From Datura wrightii (taxonomy: Eukaryota > Streptophyta > Magnoliopsida > Solanales > Solanaceae), in the NCBI GenBank assembly GCA_035772735.1, contig JASDFA010000006.1, forward strand, positions 63,318,001 through 63,382,000: DNA of 64,000 nucleotides, read 5' to 3'. Every line of letters starts with the position of its first letter. Position 1 is the first letter of the stretch. Shown piece by piece: positions 32,465-43,535 of the stretch. The notes under the pieces are model-generated. The model did not search any database. It saw only the letters and a list, made by a program, of their open reading frames with translations, and was not told the origin of the DNA. The translations under genes were made by a program, and so were the position numbers.

Positions 32465-32633
32465 GTCAATGAGGGTATCCGAAAGAGAGAAAAATTAAAA
32501 TGAACAAAGAATTAAAACAAATACTAAGACCAAGTTGTCAACACTTAAGAAAATAAAACAAAAATACAGTAAATTTACACTTAACACAGTTTCACAAATT
32601 TGCCTAGCCTCCCCGGCAACGGCGCCAAAAACT
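32465..32633 (-). other. Ath-3 5' leader with tRNA-Asp-type PBS
   Basis: The PBS at 32610-32627 reads TGGCGCCGTTGCCGGGGA in element sense, complementary to the 3' end of plant tRNA-Asp, 6 nt inside the 5' LTR. The remaining leader is A-rich in window sense and similar to Ath-2's leader (gaccaagt.gtcaacactta block). Confidence 0.85.
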
Positions 32634-34083
32634 TGTTCGGTCTGTTCGGTTGGTATTATATATTATAAACCGACACGCAAGTGCACGTGGTCAAACAAGT
32701 AATAAAGTGGCTAAGTAAGCCAAGTATCGATCCAAGGAGGCTCAGGATATGTAAAATCTACCTAAGTATACTATATTCTTATCTTACTTCTAATTATGCT
32801 AACAACAACGTAACCAACAGTTAAATGAGTTTTTGTTTATAAAATCTATATATACTAAAACTATTAACAATTATTTACTGTGAATTTAAACTATGGATAT
32901 GAGCATTCCAAGGTTAAGAACAAGTAATGAATTCGATTATAATAATAATTCGGTTAATCTCTTCTTCATGTTGCTAGCCAAGAACTTTAGCCTAGAAATT
33001 AAAAATCTCGTATTTAATTTCACTTAAGAATCATAAACCATTCGTCTACATTTCTGTGATCAAATGCAATTTACGACCTAGCAATACAATTTCGGTTCCT
33101 AAATTGACTAATACGGCTTTCAAGTATATTTCTATCAGGAAAGCACATCAAAACCCAATTTTCCCAAATCAAGTTAAGAACAATACCCTATTAATTCACA
33201 ACTTTCCAATTTCTTGCTCTCTCGAGTGAAATTGGACTTTTTAGATGTACATTAATGTCGGCCAAGCACTAATGCAGTAAGAACAAGAATTAATAGAACA
33301 ACATGAAAGAAGAAGAAGAAAACCATATCATTTACAATCAAAATTCACTACACATGTTCAAAACCTTAGCAAGGAAGAGAATTAGCCACTCATTTGTGGG
33401 TTGATCATCCTAAAACAAGTGTAAATCATACATACAATTGATTGAAAGAAGAAAGGAAGAGAAGAAATCCCTTAGCTTTTTCGTCCCTCAACTGCTGCTA
33501 ACCCACGTCCTTGCTCCACCAAGTCTGAACTCAAACTGAACTAATTAAAATAAACCTAAGTGTGCTATTTATACTAGAGGGAAATTTTTCCCGGAATAAC
33601 AAGCAACGTGTCACGGAGGTCAACGCGGAGCACTGCCTCCATGACACGGCGTGGACGCGGACCTTCACTGGAAATCCAGGGTCCGGTAAATTAGCCTCAA
33701 CGTGGTACGGAGGCCAATGCGGAGGCCTATCTCCGTGCCACGGAGCTGTCGCGAGGCCTCACTGGGAATTGCCATTTAATTGCCTCTCCAGGCAGTGTGC
33801 CTCCGCGATGGTAGCGTGGCACGGCTCCATCGCGGAGCCCCTATACTTTGCGCATTCCAATGTCTTTTCCACACTCGTATCCAAGTCCAACTTCGATATA
33901 GTTCCAACATGCATTTTAGCTCCTAAAAATCATATTTTCCTGCAAAGCAAATGCTAATCATGTTGGTTAGTATAAATTCACATTTTATTACCAATTACAT
34001 GAGAATATATACATATTGCACACAAACAAGGCGAAAATAATACGTTTGAGTATCCCTTGGGCATATAAATCTGCCCAAGATCA
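32634..34083 (-). repeat. Ath-3 5' LTR
   Basis: 1450 bp, same length and termini as 25689-27138. Dyad at 33607-33648, TATA box at 33566-33573. Confidence 0.93.
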
Positions 34084-34088
34084 GTATA
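34084..34088. repeat. Ath-3 target-site duplication, right
   Basis: GTATA, matching 25684-25688. Confidence 0.9.
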
Positions 34089-35483
34089 TATTGATTTAGC
34101 CAATAATAACCACTAGCATCCTTAAGCGCCTTTGCAACACATTCCCATCAACTCATGGACATTGTTTCTCTCTTTTCTTTTTTCTTTTTTTTTCATCATC
34201 CCATTCTTGATGATTTACCTTAGTATGGCCCATTTCATTAATCACACTTGACACAATAACAAAGGTTATTCATGCACCTTCATTATCATTTGTTTATAGC
34301 AAGTGCACCTTCAACCTTTTCTTTTCTTTTATCACTCTGCTTTTCTTTTTCTTTTCACCATTTTCACTCTTTGACACTTTGGGAAAATTATTTTCTCTTG
34401 TTAAGCGCTTAAGAGTTTTGTATAGACTTTACGGCTAATGAAAAGAAGGAACTATGCTCAGTTTAAGCTTTTTGGACAAAAGAAAGAAATAATAGGCTAA
34501 AGGCTCAACGGGCTGACTAGGGTATACACTCACAGACAGGGGGAGTATGACAAGAAAAATAAAAACTCTCGGTTAAGACAAAGAAATGCCTACATCCTTT
34601 CCTACAATACACCTCCTTCATTTCGTTTTGTACACACTCCAGGAAAGTTCTAGACACTTCACAATAGCATGGAATATCAACACCTCACTTCACACCTTAT
34701 GCACATGCTCGATTCAAGATGTATTCACAGACTCTTCAATCAGCTAATTACATGAATTCAAACATTAAGCCTCAATCACACCAAATCTAACTCTACAGCC
34801 TAGGTATCTCAACATATTTACAAGATTGCATGCTTTCATACGAATCACCTTTGCATTTTGAATATCATGCACAACACGCAACCAAAAATTCACAACCATA
34901 TAGTAACTACAGGTTTCGGGATGCAATCCACCAAAGAAAAAACCTGAAAATAAATTAAAATAAACTACTCCTAACGACTACATTTCCCTTAAGACGGTCG
35001 TCATCCATCCATCATAGAGAACGGTCACTAACTACGACGTCGGTTCAATGGGGCCCTTCTCGGTAAAAGAACGGAAAACAAACGCCGAGAAACCCAAAAT
35101 TTAAAAGTTGAAAAATTTTGCAAACCATCGATCATTTCGATAGAAAAATTATTTACAAAATATTTTAAATATGAACAAAATATTTTAAAAAAAAATTTAA
35201 AAATATCGATCATATCGATAAGCAAAAATATTTACAAAATTTTTTACAGAATTAGCTGGCAACATTCCACAACACACATCAATTCCACAAATATTTACAA
35301 ATACAGAACAGTTTGAAAATTCACAAACACAGGGAAACATAACATACAAATATCAGAGGAAAACATACAAGCAAACCAGCCCAGCCCAGCACCTAACTAC
35401 TCCCACCCCACACTTAAACCGAACACTGTCCCTAGTGTTCACAAAAATTAAATAGCACAAAATCGGGTGGTGGAACTCCCTGA
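34089..35483 (-). other. Ath-2 3' UTR, right piece
   Basis: No gene. Collinear with the second part of Ath-3's 3' UTR (about 27650-29025), including the purine-rich runs and the CGATCATTTCGATA pair. Together with 25216-25683 it forms one UTR interrupted by Ath-3. Confidence 0.75.
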
Positions 35484-36704
35484 TCAGTCAAAGTATTCCA
35501 CTTCTTCATCAGGTGCTGCTGCCTCATCTCCCATGTCCGAGTCGCCTCCGCCGTCGTCATCGGACTCCACATCGGAGTCCTCCCGACGTGTCTCCTCGTC
35601 CGTAGGGACGTCATCATCAGTGGGCTCTACAAAGGCTGGCCCCACTCGGCATAGAGCCTTGGCGTTTTCGCCAAACGAGTAATCTAGCTCGAGCTACCAT
35701 AGCTCCTCCTTCGTGGCTGGTCTCCCCCCGATCCTTAGCTGGAGCATCTGCATCCCATATATCCGCGCCATATACTGGTCATCACGAGCATGTCGCTCGC
35801 CAAGTGTCAGCACTGGCCCATGGGTGGTGTCGGGAGCCTTAGTTTTAGTCACATCCAAGGCCCGCCGCTCCAACTGCGGGATATAATTGAGGGCCTCCTC
35901 CTCAACATCGAGGCCCTGGAGAAAGGTGGTGAGTAGTCCACCGAAACCATACCTGTGGCCCTGGTGCAATTGGGCTCTCTTCATGGCGGATATAATGACT
36001 GCCCCGACATTAATCTCCAGCCCTTTCATTAGGGGGTACACCAGGCAAACACGGTCCCGGGTCACATCAGTCATGTGTACCCCCGGGATTAGGCATGAGC
36101 GGACTATCTTCAGCCAGATTCGGGCTTCCCTGTTCATCTGAGAATATGGCAGAGTCTGGTGGTAGCCCTTTTCCTTGTGCCTGCTCCATCTAGCTGTAGA
36201 TCGGGCCCCACACAGTGTGCATCTGATGTCGGCATATGGTGGGGTAATGTTCAGTTGGCGGAGAACGTGGGCGTCTGTGTCCCGCGCTCCTATGATGGCA
36301 TTTAGCTGGTGGGGCTCCAGAGTGACTATCTGCCCTCTGATTTTGATGGTGTGACTTCTTATTGACGGGTTCCAATTGGCATAGAACTCCCGGACCAGGT
36401 GCAGGTTGCATTCTTTGGGCTCATCGAATATGAACTTTAGCCCAGCAGCCTCGATCCGGTGAACTATTCTGGGGAACTCCTGTGCCAATGGCTCCCGTGC
36501 TATATGTTCCTCGGGGAAATATTTGTTCTCTTTATGCTTTGCGTACCACTTTTTCCCCTCATCATTCACCCATCTCGTTCCGTATTGGCGGCGCTGGCCA
36601 CGTGGAACTGCTGGTGCAGCTGGGACTGCTGTGCCCAGTCTGAGTCGCTTTTTTCCGGTGCCTGAAGTTGATGCACCCTTCCCTTTATCTTGCCTGCTTG
36701 CCAT
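35484..36704 (-). pseudogene. Ath-2 ORF2, one nonsense codon
   Basis: Close homologue of Ath-3 ORF2. The best start is the Met at 36702-36704 (Met-Ala-Ser-Arg-Gln), four nucleotides after the splice acceptor at 36710; the longer open frame to 36719 reaches into the intron. The globular domain is complete. A TAG at 35694-35696, where Ath-3 reads Gln, stops the frame after EELW. The acidic tail stays open behind it down to the original stop at 35484. So a single point change separates it from full length, about 407 codons. It lies between pol and the 3' UTR. Its function is unknown. Confidence 0.8.
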
Positions 36705-36709
36705 TTTGC

Positions 36710-37405
36710 CTGTCAACACAAGTCAACAATCACAATGTTAAGCTAAATAAATATTAACTTCAGCTAAGGTCGGGTTACGCTAAATTACCCCACACTTAGT
36801 CCTTAGTTACAGTTATAACCTATGGCAAGAAAAACTTTATTTACACAAAACAACCAGCTATACAATCATTCTTAGTGCATTTAAAAAGAAAATTCGACGG
36901 TATAACTTCTGCGTACTACTCAGACTTCGTACAGATAATCACAATCACTACCATCGCAAATATTTTAACCCTCGCACTTAGCAAAGAAAACAAGAAAGAA
37001 AAAATAACAACAAAAATGCTATACACATGAACCTATCCAACCAACCAAATACAAACAATTTTCAACATTTCCCTCAAACCCGAGAATTCATCGTCTATTC
37101 ACATCCTAACACTTTGTACAACGACTCATCTCATTCAACACGTACAACCCGGCATACAATTCATGATTTCAATACATTTCTAACTTCAAATTCAACAACA
37201 AGCCCTAGAATTGATTTTCGCAATCAAATTCGAATACTTTATGCAATCGACAAGTTCAAACAATCATAACTACATTCCGAACATTTATCAATCAACAAAT
37301 AACTCGAATATATGCTTAATTTCGGCTTAGGGATATTTAGTTCACCTCCCATGCTTAAAATCAAAGAAAATTGACAAAAACTTGAGAGGGAATCGGAAAA
37401 CATAC
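36710..37405 (-). other. Probable 5'-UTR intron of Ath-2 ORF2
   Basis: Donor CAAG|GTATGTTTTCC at 37406/37405, acceptor TTGTGTTGACAG|GC at 36710/36709, about 696 nt. Both sites are conserved with Ath-3 although the intron body has diverged. Confidence 0.65.
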
Positions 37406-37740
37406 CTTGTAGTTGAATAATCGAAGAAAACTCGGTAAATTGTTGCCTTAAGCCGTGGCACGTTGGTGGGAGAGGGGTTTTGGGATGTTTGGTCACGGAA
37501 GAAATTGAAAATGAGGGGAAAAGGGGAGTTTTCGGGGTTTAAAAGGTAGAAAAACACGTGGGTCACCCGGCAACCCGGTGTGACCCATCGCGATATACAA
37601 GGCAACGTGTCACGGAGTGCATCGCGGTGCACTACCTCCGTGACACGAAGCCATCGCGATAGCATACTGGAAATTTTAAAATTTCCGGGTTACACCTCAA
37701 CGTGTCACGGAGGGTAACGTGGAGGTCCATCGCCCCAGCT
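37406..37740 (-). promoter_or_regulatory. Putative internal promoter of Ath-2 ORF2
   Basis: Element sense: a half unit CGTGTCACGGAGGGTAACG (about 37700), inverted repeat 37606-37647, dyad GGGTCAC/GTGACCC (about 37560-37586), box CTTTTAAACC (about 37537-37546), pyrimidine-rich leader, donor. Same order and spacing as Ath-3. Confidence 0.6.
37606..37647. promoter_or_regulatory. 12-18-12 bp inverted repeat, internal copy in Ath-2
   Basis: CGTGTCACGGAG at 37606-37617 and CTCCGTGACACG at 37636-37647, spacer 18, arms perfect. Confidence 0.88.
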
Positions 37741-37974
37741 CACTGTCTTCTACATTTTATTAATTTTTCATACCTCGACTTTTCCTTCACGATTCTGTGC
37801 ACATTTTTCTCCGTTTGACTTGAAAATCATCTCACTAAATAAAATTGGTTAGAATAATAGGTTTCACCTAACTAAAAATAAAAAATACTAACTAAAACGA
37901 AAAATTTTGTAATCAATCAAGAACAAGAAAAAGAAAAATCTATTTACACTTTGCAAAATGAAAGTAAAAATTTT

Positions 37975-37992
37975 CACGGGTTGCCTCCCGTG
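37975..37992 (-). promoter_or_regulatory. Post-pol hairpin, loop AGGCAA (Ath-2)
   Basis: Element sense CACGGG-AGGCAA-CCCGTG, 41 nt after the pol stop codon. Confidence 0.75.
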
Positions 37993-38032
37993 TAGCGCCT
38001 GGTTTACCGTCGCGGCTCGACGTCCTTTAAGC

Positions 38033-39252
38033 TCAATTGTCCGCTAGGGTGATGGACGATTTCTCTCGATCACTGTCCTTCCCCCAGTAATGCTTACACC
38101 TTTGGCAATTTACTAAGAACGTGGCACTCTGATCTTCTTGCCACAATTCTACAGCCCTGTGAGGGGTCATTCTTACCACTTCAAATGGTCCCGACCATTT
38201 AGACCTCAGCTTTCCAAGAAACAACTTCAATCTCGAATTGAAGAGCAAAACTTTTTGTCCCGGCTCGAAAATGTGATGCACCACATGCTTATCATGCCAT
38301 CTTTTAGTTCTTTCCTTGTAGTACTTGGCACTCTCATAGGCATGCCAGCGGAACTCATCAAGTTCACTGAGCTGCATTAGTCTCTTTTTGCCCGCCAGCT
38401 CTAAGTCCATATTTAGCTTTCTGACAGCCCAAAAAGCTCGGTGCTCTAATTCCACCGGAAGATGACATGCTTTGCCATAGACCAATCGGTATGGTGAGGT
38501 TCCAATCGGTGTCTTGTAAGCAGTTCTGTAAGCCCACAACGCATCATCAAGTTTGCTGGACCAATCATTTCGTTGTGTATTCACCGTTTTCTGAAGAATC
38601 TGCTTCACTTCTCTATTTGACACCTCTACTTGCCCACTAGTTTGGGGGTGGTATGCTGTTGCCACTTTATGGCGCACCCCATACTTGGCTAGTAATTTCT
38701 TGAAACTTGCATTGACAAAATGAGCCCCTCCATCACTGATAATGGCTCGGGGTGTCCCGAACCTTGTGAGGATGTGTTTTTTCACAAACTTCGTTACTAC
38801 CTTGTTGTCATTCCTGGGAAAGCTATTGCTTCCACCCATTTTGATACATAATCTACAGCCACCAAGATGTAATGATTACCTAATGACGGTGGGAATGGAC
38901 CCATGAAGTCAATGCCCCATACATCAAAGGGCTCAAATTCTAGTATATTCTGCAGCGGCATCTCTTGTCTTCTGCCAATTGATCCTGTACGCTGACATCT
39001 ATCACACATTTTAACATACGCCATAGAGTCTCTGAACAGTGTTGGCCAAAAGAAACCTGACTGTAGAACCTTGTGCGCTGTTCTCTCACCTCCGTGATGC
39101 CCTCCCTACAATGAAGAATGGCAGCCCCTCAACACCTCTGCAATCTGACTCTCTGGGATGCATCTTCTCATTACCTGATCTGGTCCCTGTTTGAATAAAT
39201 ATGGTTCATCCCAAACATAGTGCCGGCTATCATGCCTCAATTTCCTTCTTTG
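38033..39252 (-). pseudogene. Ath-2 integrase
   Basis: Inserts the cDNA into the genome. The HHCC finger is partly visible (GGHHGGERTAHKVL, then CDRCQRTG). The core shows FDVWGIDFMGPFP (first Asp), IISDGGAHFVNASF (second Asp) and HPQTSGQVEVSNREVKQIL (Glu). The C-terminal GPY/F-like part reads GKLRSKWSGPFEVVRM and the frame ends normally at 38033. Lesions: stop at 39253-39255 at the RNase H/integrase linker, stop at 39106-39108, and a one-base frameshift at about 38815-38840 between SKWVEAIAFP and the following segment. Non-functional. Confidence 0.88.
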
Positions 39253-40248
39253 CTAGTCTGTTGCCTCAGGTGGGTAGACTCCGCTCACTAGCAAGTTGAC
39301 TATGTCTGCATACCAAGGAACTTCAGCTTCTCCAACTGCCAAGAGTTGCTCATCTGGGAACTCTTCATTTATGTTATCACTTTCCATCACATGCGACCGA
39401 CTTTCCAGTCGTGATAGGTGATCTGCTACTTGGTTCTCGCTCCCCTTTCTGTCTCTGATCTCAAGGTCGAACTCCTGCAACAATAAGATCCATCTAATCA
39501 ACCTGGGCTTAGCATCCTTCTTGTTGAATAGGTACCGAATAGCTGCATGATCGGTGTACACCGCAACTTTCGAACCCACCAAATAGGACCTGAATTTGTC
39601 AAATGCAAACACCAAGGCTAGCATTTCCTTCTCTGTGACTGTGTAATTGCTTTGGGCCGTATTCAGTGTTTTGCTTGCATAATAAATAGAATGGAAAATT
39701 CTATTTTTTCTTTGCCCCAATACGGCTCCCACGGCCACATCGCTGGCATCACACATCAGCTCAAATGGTTGTTCCCAGTCAGGAGAAGTAAGTATAGGTG
39801 CTTCTATCAATTTCTGCTTCAACTTTTCGAATGCTGTAACACACTCATCATTCCACTCGAACTTTACCTCTTTTTCTACCAATCTGCATAGCGGTCTAGA
39901 AATGTTGGAAAAGTTTTTGATGAATCGTCTGTAGAATCCTGCATGCCCAAGAAAACTGCGCACACCTTTCACTGACACTGGTGGTGGCAACTTTTCAATA
40001 ATCTCGATCTTAGCACGATCGACTTCCAACCCCTTTTTAGATACTTTGTGGCCAAGGAAAATACCCTCCTTCACTAAGAAGTGGCATTTCTCCCAGTTTA
40101 ATACAAGGTTGGATTCCTCACAGCGAGCCAGCACCCTGTCAAGATTCTGCAAACAAGTAGCAAACGAATTACCGAAAACAGAAAAATCATCCATAAATAC
40201 CTCAACAAAATCCTCCACCATGTCATGGAAAATAGCCATCATGCATCT
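39253..40248 (-). pseudogene. Ath-2 reverse transcriptase palm/thumb and RNase H
   Basis: The catalytic RT box appears as VEVFMDDFSVFG, the FxDD form of YxDD. Then follow LGHKVSKKGLEVDRAKIE and FLGHAGFYRRFIKNFS. RNase H shows CDASDVAVGAVLGQ (Asp), YTVTEKEMLALVFA (Glu), VYTDHAAIRYLF (Asp) and NQVADHLSRL (Asp), so all four acidic residues are present. In frame with the upstream RT half but separated from it by a TAG directly upstream of 40243 (after CNAPATF), where other elements have Gln. Confidence 0.9.
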
Positions 40249-41295
40249 CTAGAATGTGGCGGGTGCATTGCATAACCCAAATGACATTCGCCTGAAAGCA
40301 TATGTCCCATAAGGACAGGTGAAAGTAGTCTTCTCTTGATCCTCCGGAGCTATGGCTATTTGGTTATAACCAGAGTACCCATCAAGGAAGCAATAATATT
40401 CCTGTCCTACCAACCTATCCAGTATTTGATCAATAAAAGGGATGGGGTAATGATCTTTCCTCGTGGCTTCATTTAGCTTTCTGTAGTCCATGCAAATCCG
40501 CCAGCCTGTGACGGTTCGAGTAGGGATTAACTCATTTTTCTCGTTGGTGACTACAGTCATCCCCCCTTTCTTTGGAACACATTGAACGGGGCTGACCCAT
40601 TCACTGTCTGAAATTGGGTAAACCACACCTGCGTCAAGCCACTTGATTATTTCTTTCCTTACCACATCCTTCATTGCTGGATTAAGTCTCTGTTGCGGCT
40701 GAACGGTTGGTTTGGCTCCTGTCTCCATGAATATCCTGTGTGTGCAGAAAGCTGGATTGATACCCTGAATGTCTGACATCTGCCAACCCATTGCTTTCTT
40801 CCTCTTTCCGAGGACACCCAATGCTGCCTTTGCCTGTGCCTCCGTCAAGTCTGCAGAGATGATAACTGGTAACGTCTCCCCCTCCCCCAAAAAGATATAT
40901 TTTAAATGGGGAGGCAATTCTTTCAGCTCCAGCTTCGGTGCCTCCTCAACGGATGGTTTCGGCAAAGGCTCTAGAGATCTCATCAATGATTGAAATTCCT
41001 GTCTCCTCGGATGATTCTGTGCTCCATTAAACAATCGGACCATTCCACACGCCTCTCTATCTCCAAAATGATCGGAGTGCGTCAACGCTCTTTCCAATGG
41101 GTCTTGAGATCCAACAATCTGCCTAATTTCTTCATGCTCAACCACATTGATTGCTGAAAGCTCCTCATTTATAGATGGCAGCTTCATGGCTTTTAACACA
41201 TCAAATACCTCTATTTTGTCGTGTGCTCGCATTGTCGGTTGCCCCGCAGCTACATCAATTAATGCTTTCCCGGTTGCCAAGAAGGGTCGTCCCAA
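40249..41295 (-). pseudogene. Ath-2 reverse transcriptase fingers and upstream linker
   Basis: Continues from the protease after a frameshift. Contains the linker (GMVRLFNGAQNH, LKELPPHLKYIFLG), the RT start (IIKWLDAGVVYPISDSEWVS, CVPKKGGMTVV, RICMDYRKLNEATRKDHYP) and the second Asp region (PFIDQILDRLVGQEYYCFLD, GYSGYNQIAI). It ends at a premature TAG (40249-40251). These motifs and the linker are standard for Athila-type pol. Confidence 0.9.
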
Positions 41296-41801
41296 AATAA
41301 ATAGGACTTCCGCGTCTGGTTCAAAATCAGAACAATAAAATCTACCGGGAAAATTAGGGAGCCAACTTGCACTAGAACATCCTCAATAATGCCATCCGGC
41401 CTAGCTAAGGATCGATCTGCCAATTGCAATATTACCGTTGTGGGTCTAGGACTCCCTAAACCCAACTTTCTGAATACCAAAGACGGCATCAGATTTATAC
41501 TTGCCCCCAAGTCACACAATCCACGAGCTCGGATGCTCTGCCCAATAGTAAGCTGGATAGTAAAACTTCCAGGGTCTTTTAGCTTTGTGGGCAATCTATT
41601 TTGGATCCGGGAAGTGCACTCCTCCGTTAAAGCCACCGTAGCATACTCAGTCAAACGACTTTTGTTGGCCACGATGTCCCTTATGTATTTGGCATATTTC
41701 GGCACTCCCTGCAAGACATCAACAAGAGGTAAGTTAACATGTACCTGTTTAAGCACCTCCATGAATCTCTTGAAACACGCCTCCTCTTTGTGTTTCTTGA
41801 G
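41259..41801 (-). pseudogene. Ath-2 aspartic protease region
   Basis: Same frame as gag but separated by a TGA at 41802-41804. The active-site motif appears as CDLGASINLMP (D-x-G-A-S, Leu in the middle), which is the usual Athila form. Downstream LGLGSPRPTTVILQLADRS and the flap region follow. A one-base deletion at about 41330 shifts the frame just before the segment GRPFLATGKALI of the next ORF. It cleaves the polyprotein in intact elements. Confidence 0.85.
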
Positions 41802-43382
41802 TCATTGAGGGAACGGGGGTGGAGGTCTTTCTGATTCATCTTCTTTGGTCTTCCCCCTTTCCGAACTTTGCTCCCCCTCAACTTCTGCTGCTCCCGAGTG
41901 TTGAGGTGGTCTTTCTGGTTCCACCTCCTTCAGCTGCAAACCACTCCTTGTGGTCACTGCATTTACCTGCTTCGGATTCGGATCCGTGTCGCTTGGCAGT
42001 CCTCCTCTAGGCCTTGTATTTTGGGCACTAGCAAATTGCCCAAATTGATACTCAAGAGCATTGGTAGCTAACTGATTGTTTTTCACTTCGGCTGCCAATT
42101 TCACATAGTCAGCCTGCAATTGAGCTTGGTTAGCTATCATGGTCTTGAACATCTCCTCAATGTTGGGTGATGGTGGTGGAGGAGGTGCATTGTTATTTCT
42201 GAATTGAGAATGGTAGTTCTGTTGCCCTCCTTGGTTCCTTTGCATACCCTGACCCGAACTTTGGCCTTGATGGTTGTTGCTATCCCATGAGAAGTTAGGA
42301 TGATTCCTCCAATTTGAATTGTACCTACTACCATACTGCTGGTGATTTCTTTGTGCATTACCCACAAAGTTTACCGTGTCAGGATTGGCTCCACAGCACT
42401 CAGCTGAGTGCTCACTGCTTCCACACACTTCACACCACAATTGCTGGACTGCATTAATAGGAGCTGAAGGCTGGTTCAAAGTCATGTTGCTGAAGTGGTT
42501 GTTCAATTGATTTTGTAAGGAAGCTATCTGTGCAACGATAGCTGTAAACCCATCCACTTCAAGCACTCCTGCTGCTTTCCTTGCCCCGCCTCGTGATGAA
42601 TCAGCATTCCATTCTGGATTGCCCTGTGAAATCCGGTTTAGCAAGGTATACAACTCCTCATAGGTCTTTTCCAGCACTTGCCCTCCAGCTGCTGAATCTA
42701 GCAATATTTTGGTGTGGGGTTCCAAACCCTCAATAAATGTGTGCACCAACACCTCATTGGATTGATGATGATGAGGACAGTCCCGCAACATGGATTTAAA
42801 TCTCTCCCAGGCTTGATATAAATTTTCTCCCTCCCTCTGTTTGAAACTCATAATTTGACTTCTAAGTCTTGCTGTTTTACCAGAGGGAAAAAACCTTATC
42901 AAGAACTTTCGTGCAAGATCATCCCACGTTGAAATAGAATTTGGTGGCTCAGCTTTCAACCACCTCTTGGCTTCTCCAAGTAATGAGAACGGAAATAATG
43001 TAAGCCGAACATAATCAAGTGACACTCCAGCGGGTATATAAGTGTCACTTATCTCCAAAAAGTTTTGGAGATGCTGTTGTGGGTCTTCATGAGGGAGACC
43101 GGTAAATTGCCCGCTTGTGTGCAACAATTGCACCATATTTTGCTTGAGTTCAAATCTCCCTCCAGGCTCGGGTTTGCGGATACTGGATGTAACATTGTTG
43201 GCATGTGGGATTGCCACCTCGCGAACCGGCCTTGCTGCTGCTTCTTCGGGCACTAACACTGCCCTCACAACCGGTGGATTCTGTTGCTCCATAATGGTCT
43301 GTCTGAGCAACTGCAGCTTTCTTTGTAGAGCTTCTCTTCTCTTACTGTGAAATATACGTTCAGGCTCTATATAAGATTCCAC
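41802..43382 (-). CDS. Ath-2 gag (capsid and nucleocapsid)
   Basis: 526 codons, open to a TGA that replaces the codon joining gag to pol. The N-terminal part is charged. The retrotransposon gag (capsid) domain spans about residues 80-250 (FTGLPHEDPQQHLQNFLE, LFPFSLLGEAKRWL, WDDLARKFLIRFFP, FIEGLEPHTKILLDSAAGG). A zinc knuckle C317-x2-C320-x4-H325-x3-C329 follows. Then comes an Asn/Gln-rich stretch, a Pro-rich linker, and a coiled segment NIEEMFKTMIANQAQL. Forms virus-like particles in related elements. It begins 130 nt after the PBS. The frame itself is intact, but the element cannot make pol from it without readthrough. Confidence 0.9.
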   Translation of the reverse strand: MESYIEPERIFHSKRREALQRKLQLLRQTIMEQQNPPVVRAVLVPEEAAARPVREVAIPHANNVTSSIRKPEPGGRFELKQNMVQLLHTSGQFTGLPHEDPQQHLQNFLEISDTYIPAGVSLDYVRLTLFPFSLLGEAKRWLKAEPPNSISTWDDLARKFLIRFFPSGKTARLRSQIMSFKQREGENLYQAWERFKSMLRDCPHHHQSNEVLVHTFIEGLEPHTKILLDSAAGGQVLEKTYEELYTLLNRISQGNPEWNADSSRGGARKAAGVLEVDGFTAIVAQIASLQNQLNNHFSNMTLNQPSAPINAVQQLWCEVCGSSEHSAECCGANPDTVNFVGNAQRNHQQYGSRYNSNWRNHPNFSWDSNNHQGQSSGQGMQRNQGGQQNYHSQFRNNNAPPPPPSPNIEEMFKTMIANQAQLQADYVKLAAEVKNNQLATNALEYQFGQFASAQNTRPRGGLPSDTDPNPKQVNAVTTRSGLQLKEVEPERPPQHSGAAEVEGEQSSERGKTKEDESERPPPPFPQ

Positions 43383-43535
43383 CAGCTCTTTGTCTCTTGT
43401 CAGTGTTCACAGCAATTAAGTCTGCAAAATACAGGCTAAGACCAAGTCGTCAACACTTAAAAAAAAAATACAGTAAAATTAACACTTAAAACAAATTCAC
43501 CAATTGCCAAGTCCCCGGCAACGGCGCCAAAAACT
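43383..43535 (-). other. Ath-2 5' leader with tRNA-Asp-type PBS
   Basis: The PBS at 43512-43529 (TGGCGCCGTTGCCGGGGA in element sense, less the final base) lies 6 nt from the 5' LTR. The leader contains the same gaccaagt.gtcaacactta block as Ath-3. Confidence 0.85.

Larger units (their letters stand above)
25689..34083 (-). mobile_element. Ath-3: non-autonomous Athila-like element without pol
   Basis: 8395 bp with 1450-bp LTRs (25689-27138 and 32634-34083), PPT, tRNA-Asp-type PBS and a perfect GTATA duplication. Internal content in element sense: leader, a 281-aa zinc-knuckle/coiled-coil ORF, the post-pol hairpin segment, an ORF2 promoter and intron, an intact 410-codon ORF2, and the 3' UTR. 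No protease, RT, RNase H or integrase is present. The LTR pair differs at about 17-18 sites by eye (about 1.2 percent), less than Ath-2's LTRs, as nesting requires. Confidence 0.93.

Noticed and set aside
32610..32627. Possible tRNA-Asp gene fragment
   Set aside because: Only the 18 nt complementary to the tRNA 3' end are present, exactly at the PBS position; no cloverleaf.
25689..34083. Interpreting Ath-3 as a host gene cluster with two genes
   Set aside because: Both ORFs lie between matching LTRs with PBS, PPT and a perfect 5-bp duplication, and ORF2 has a close copy in Ath-2.
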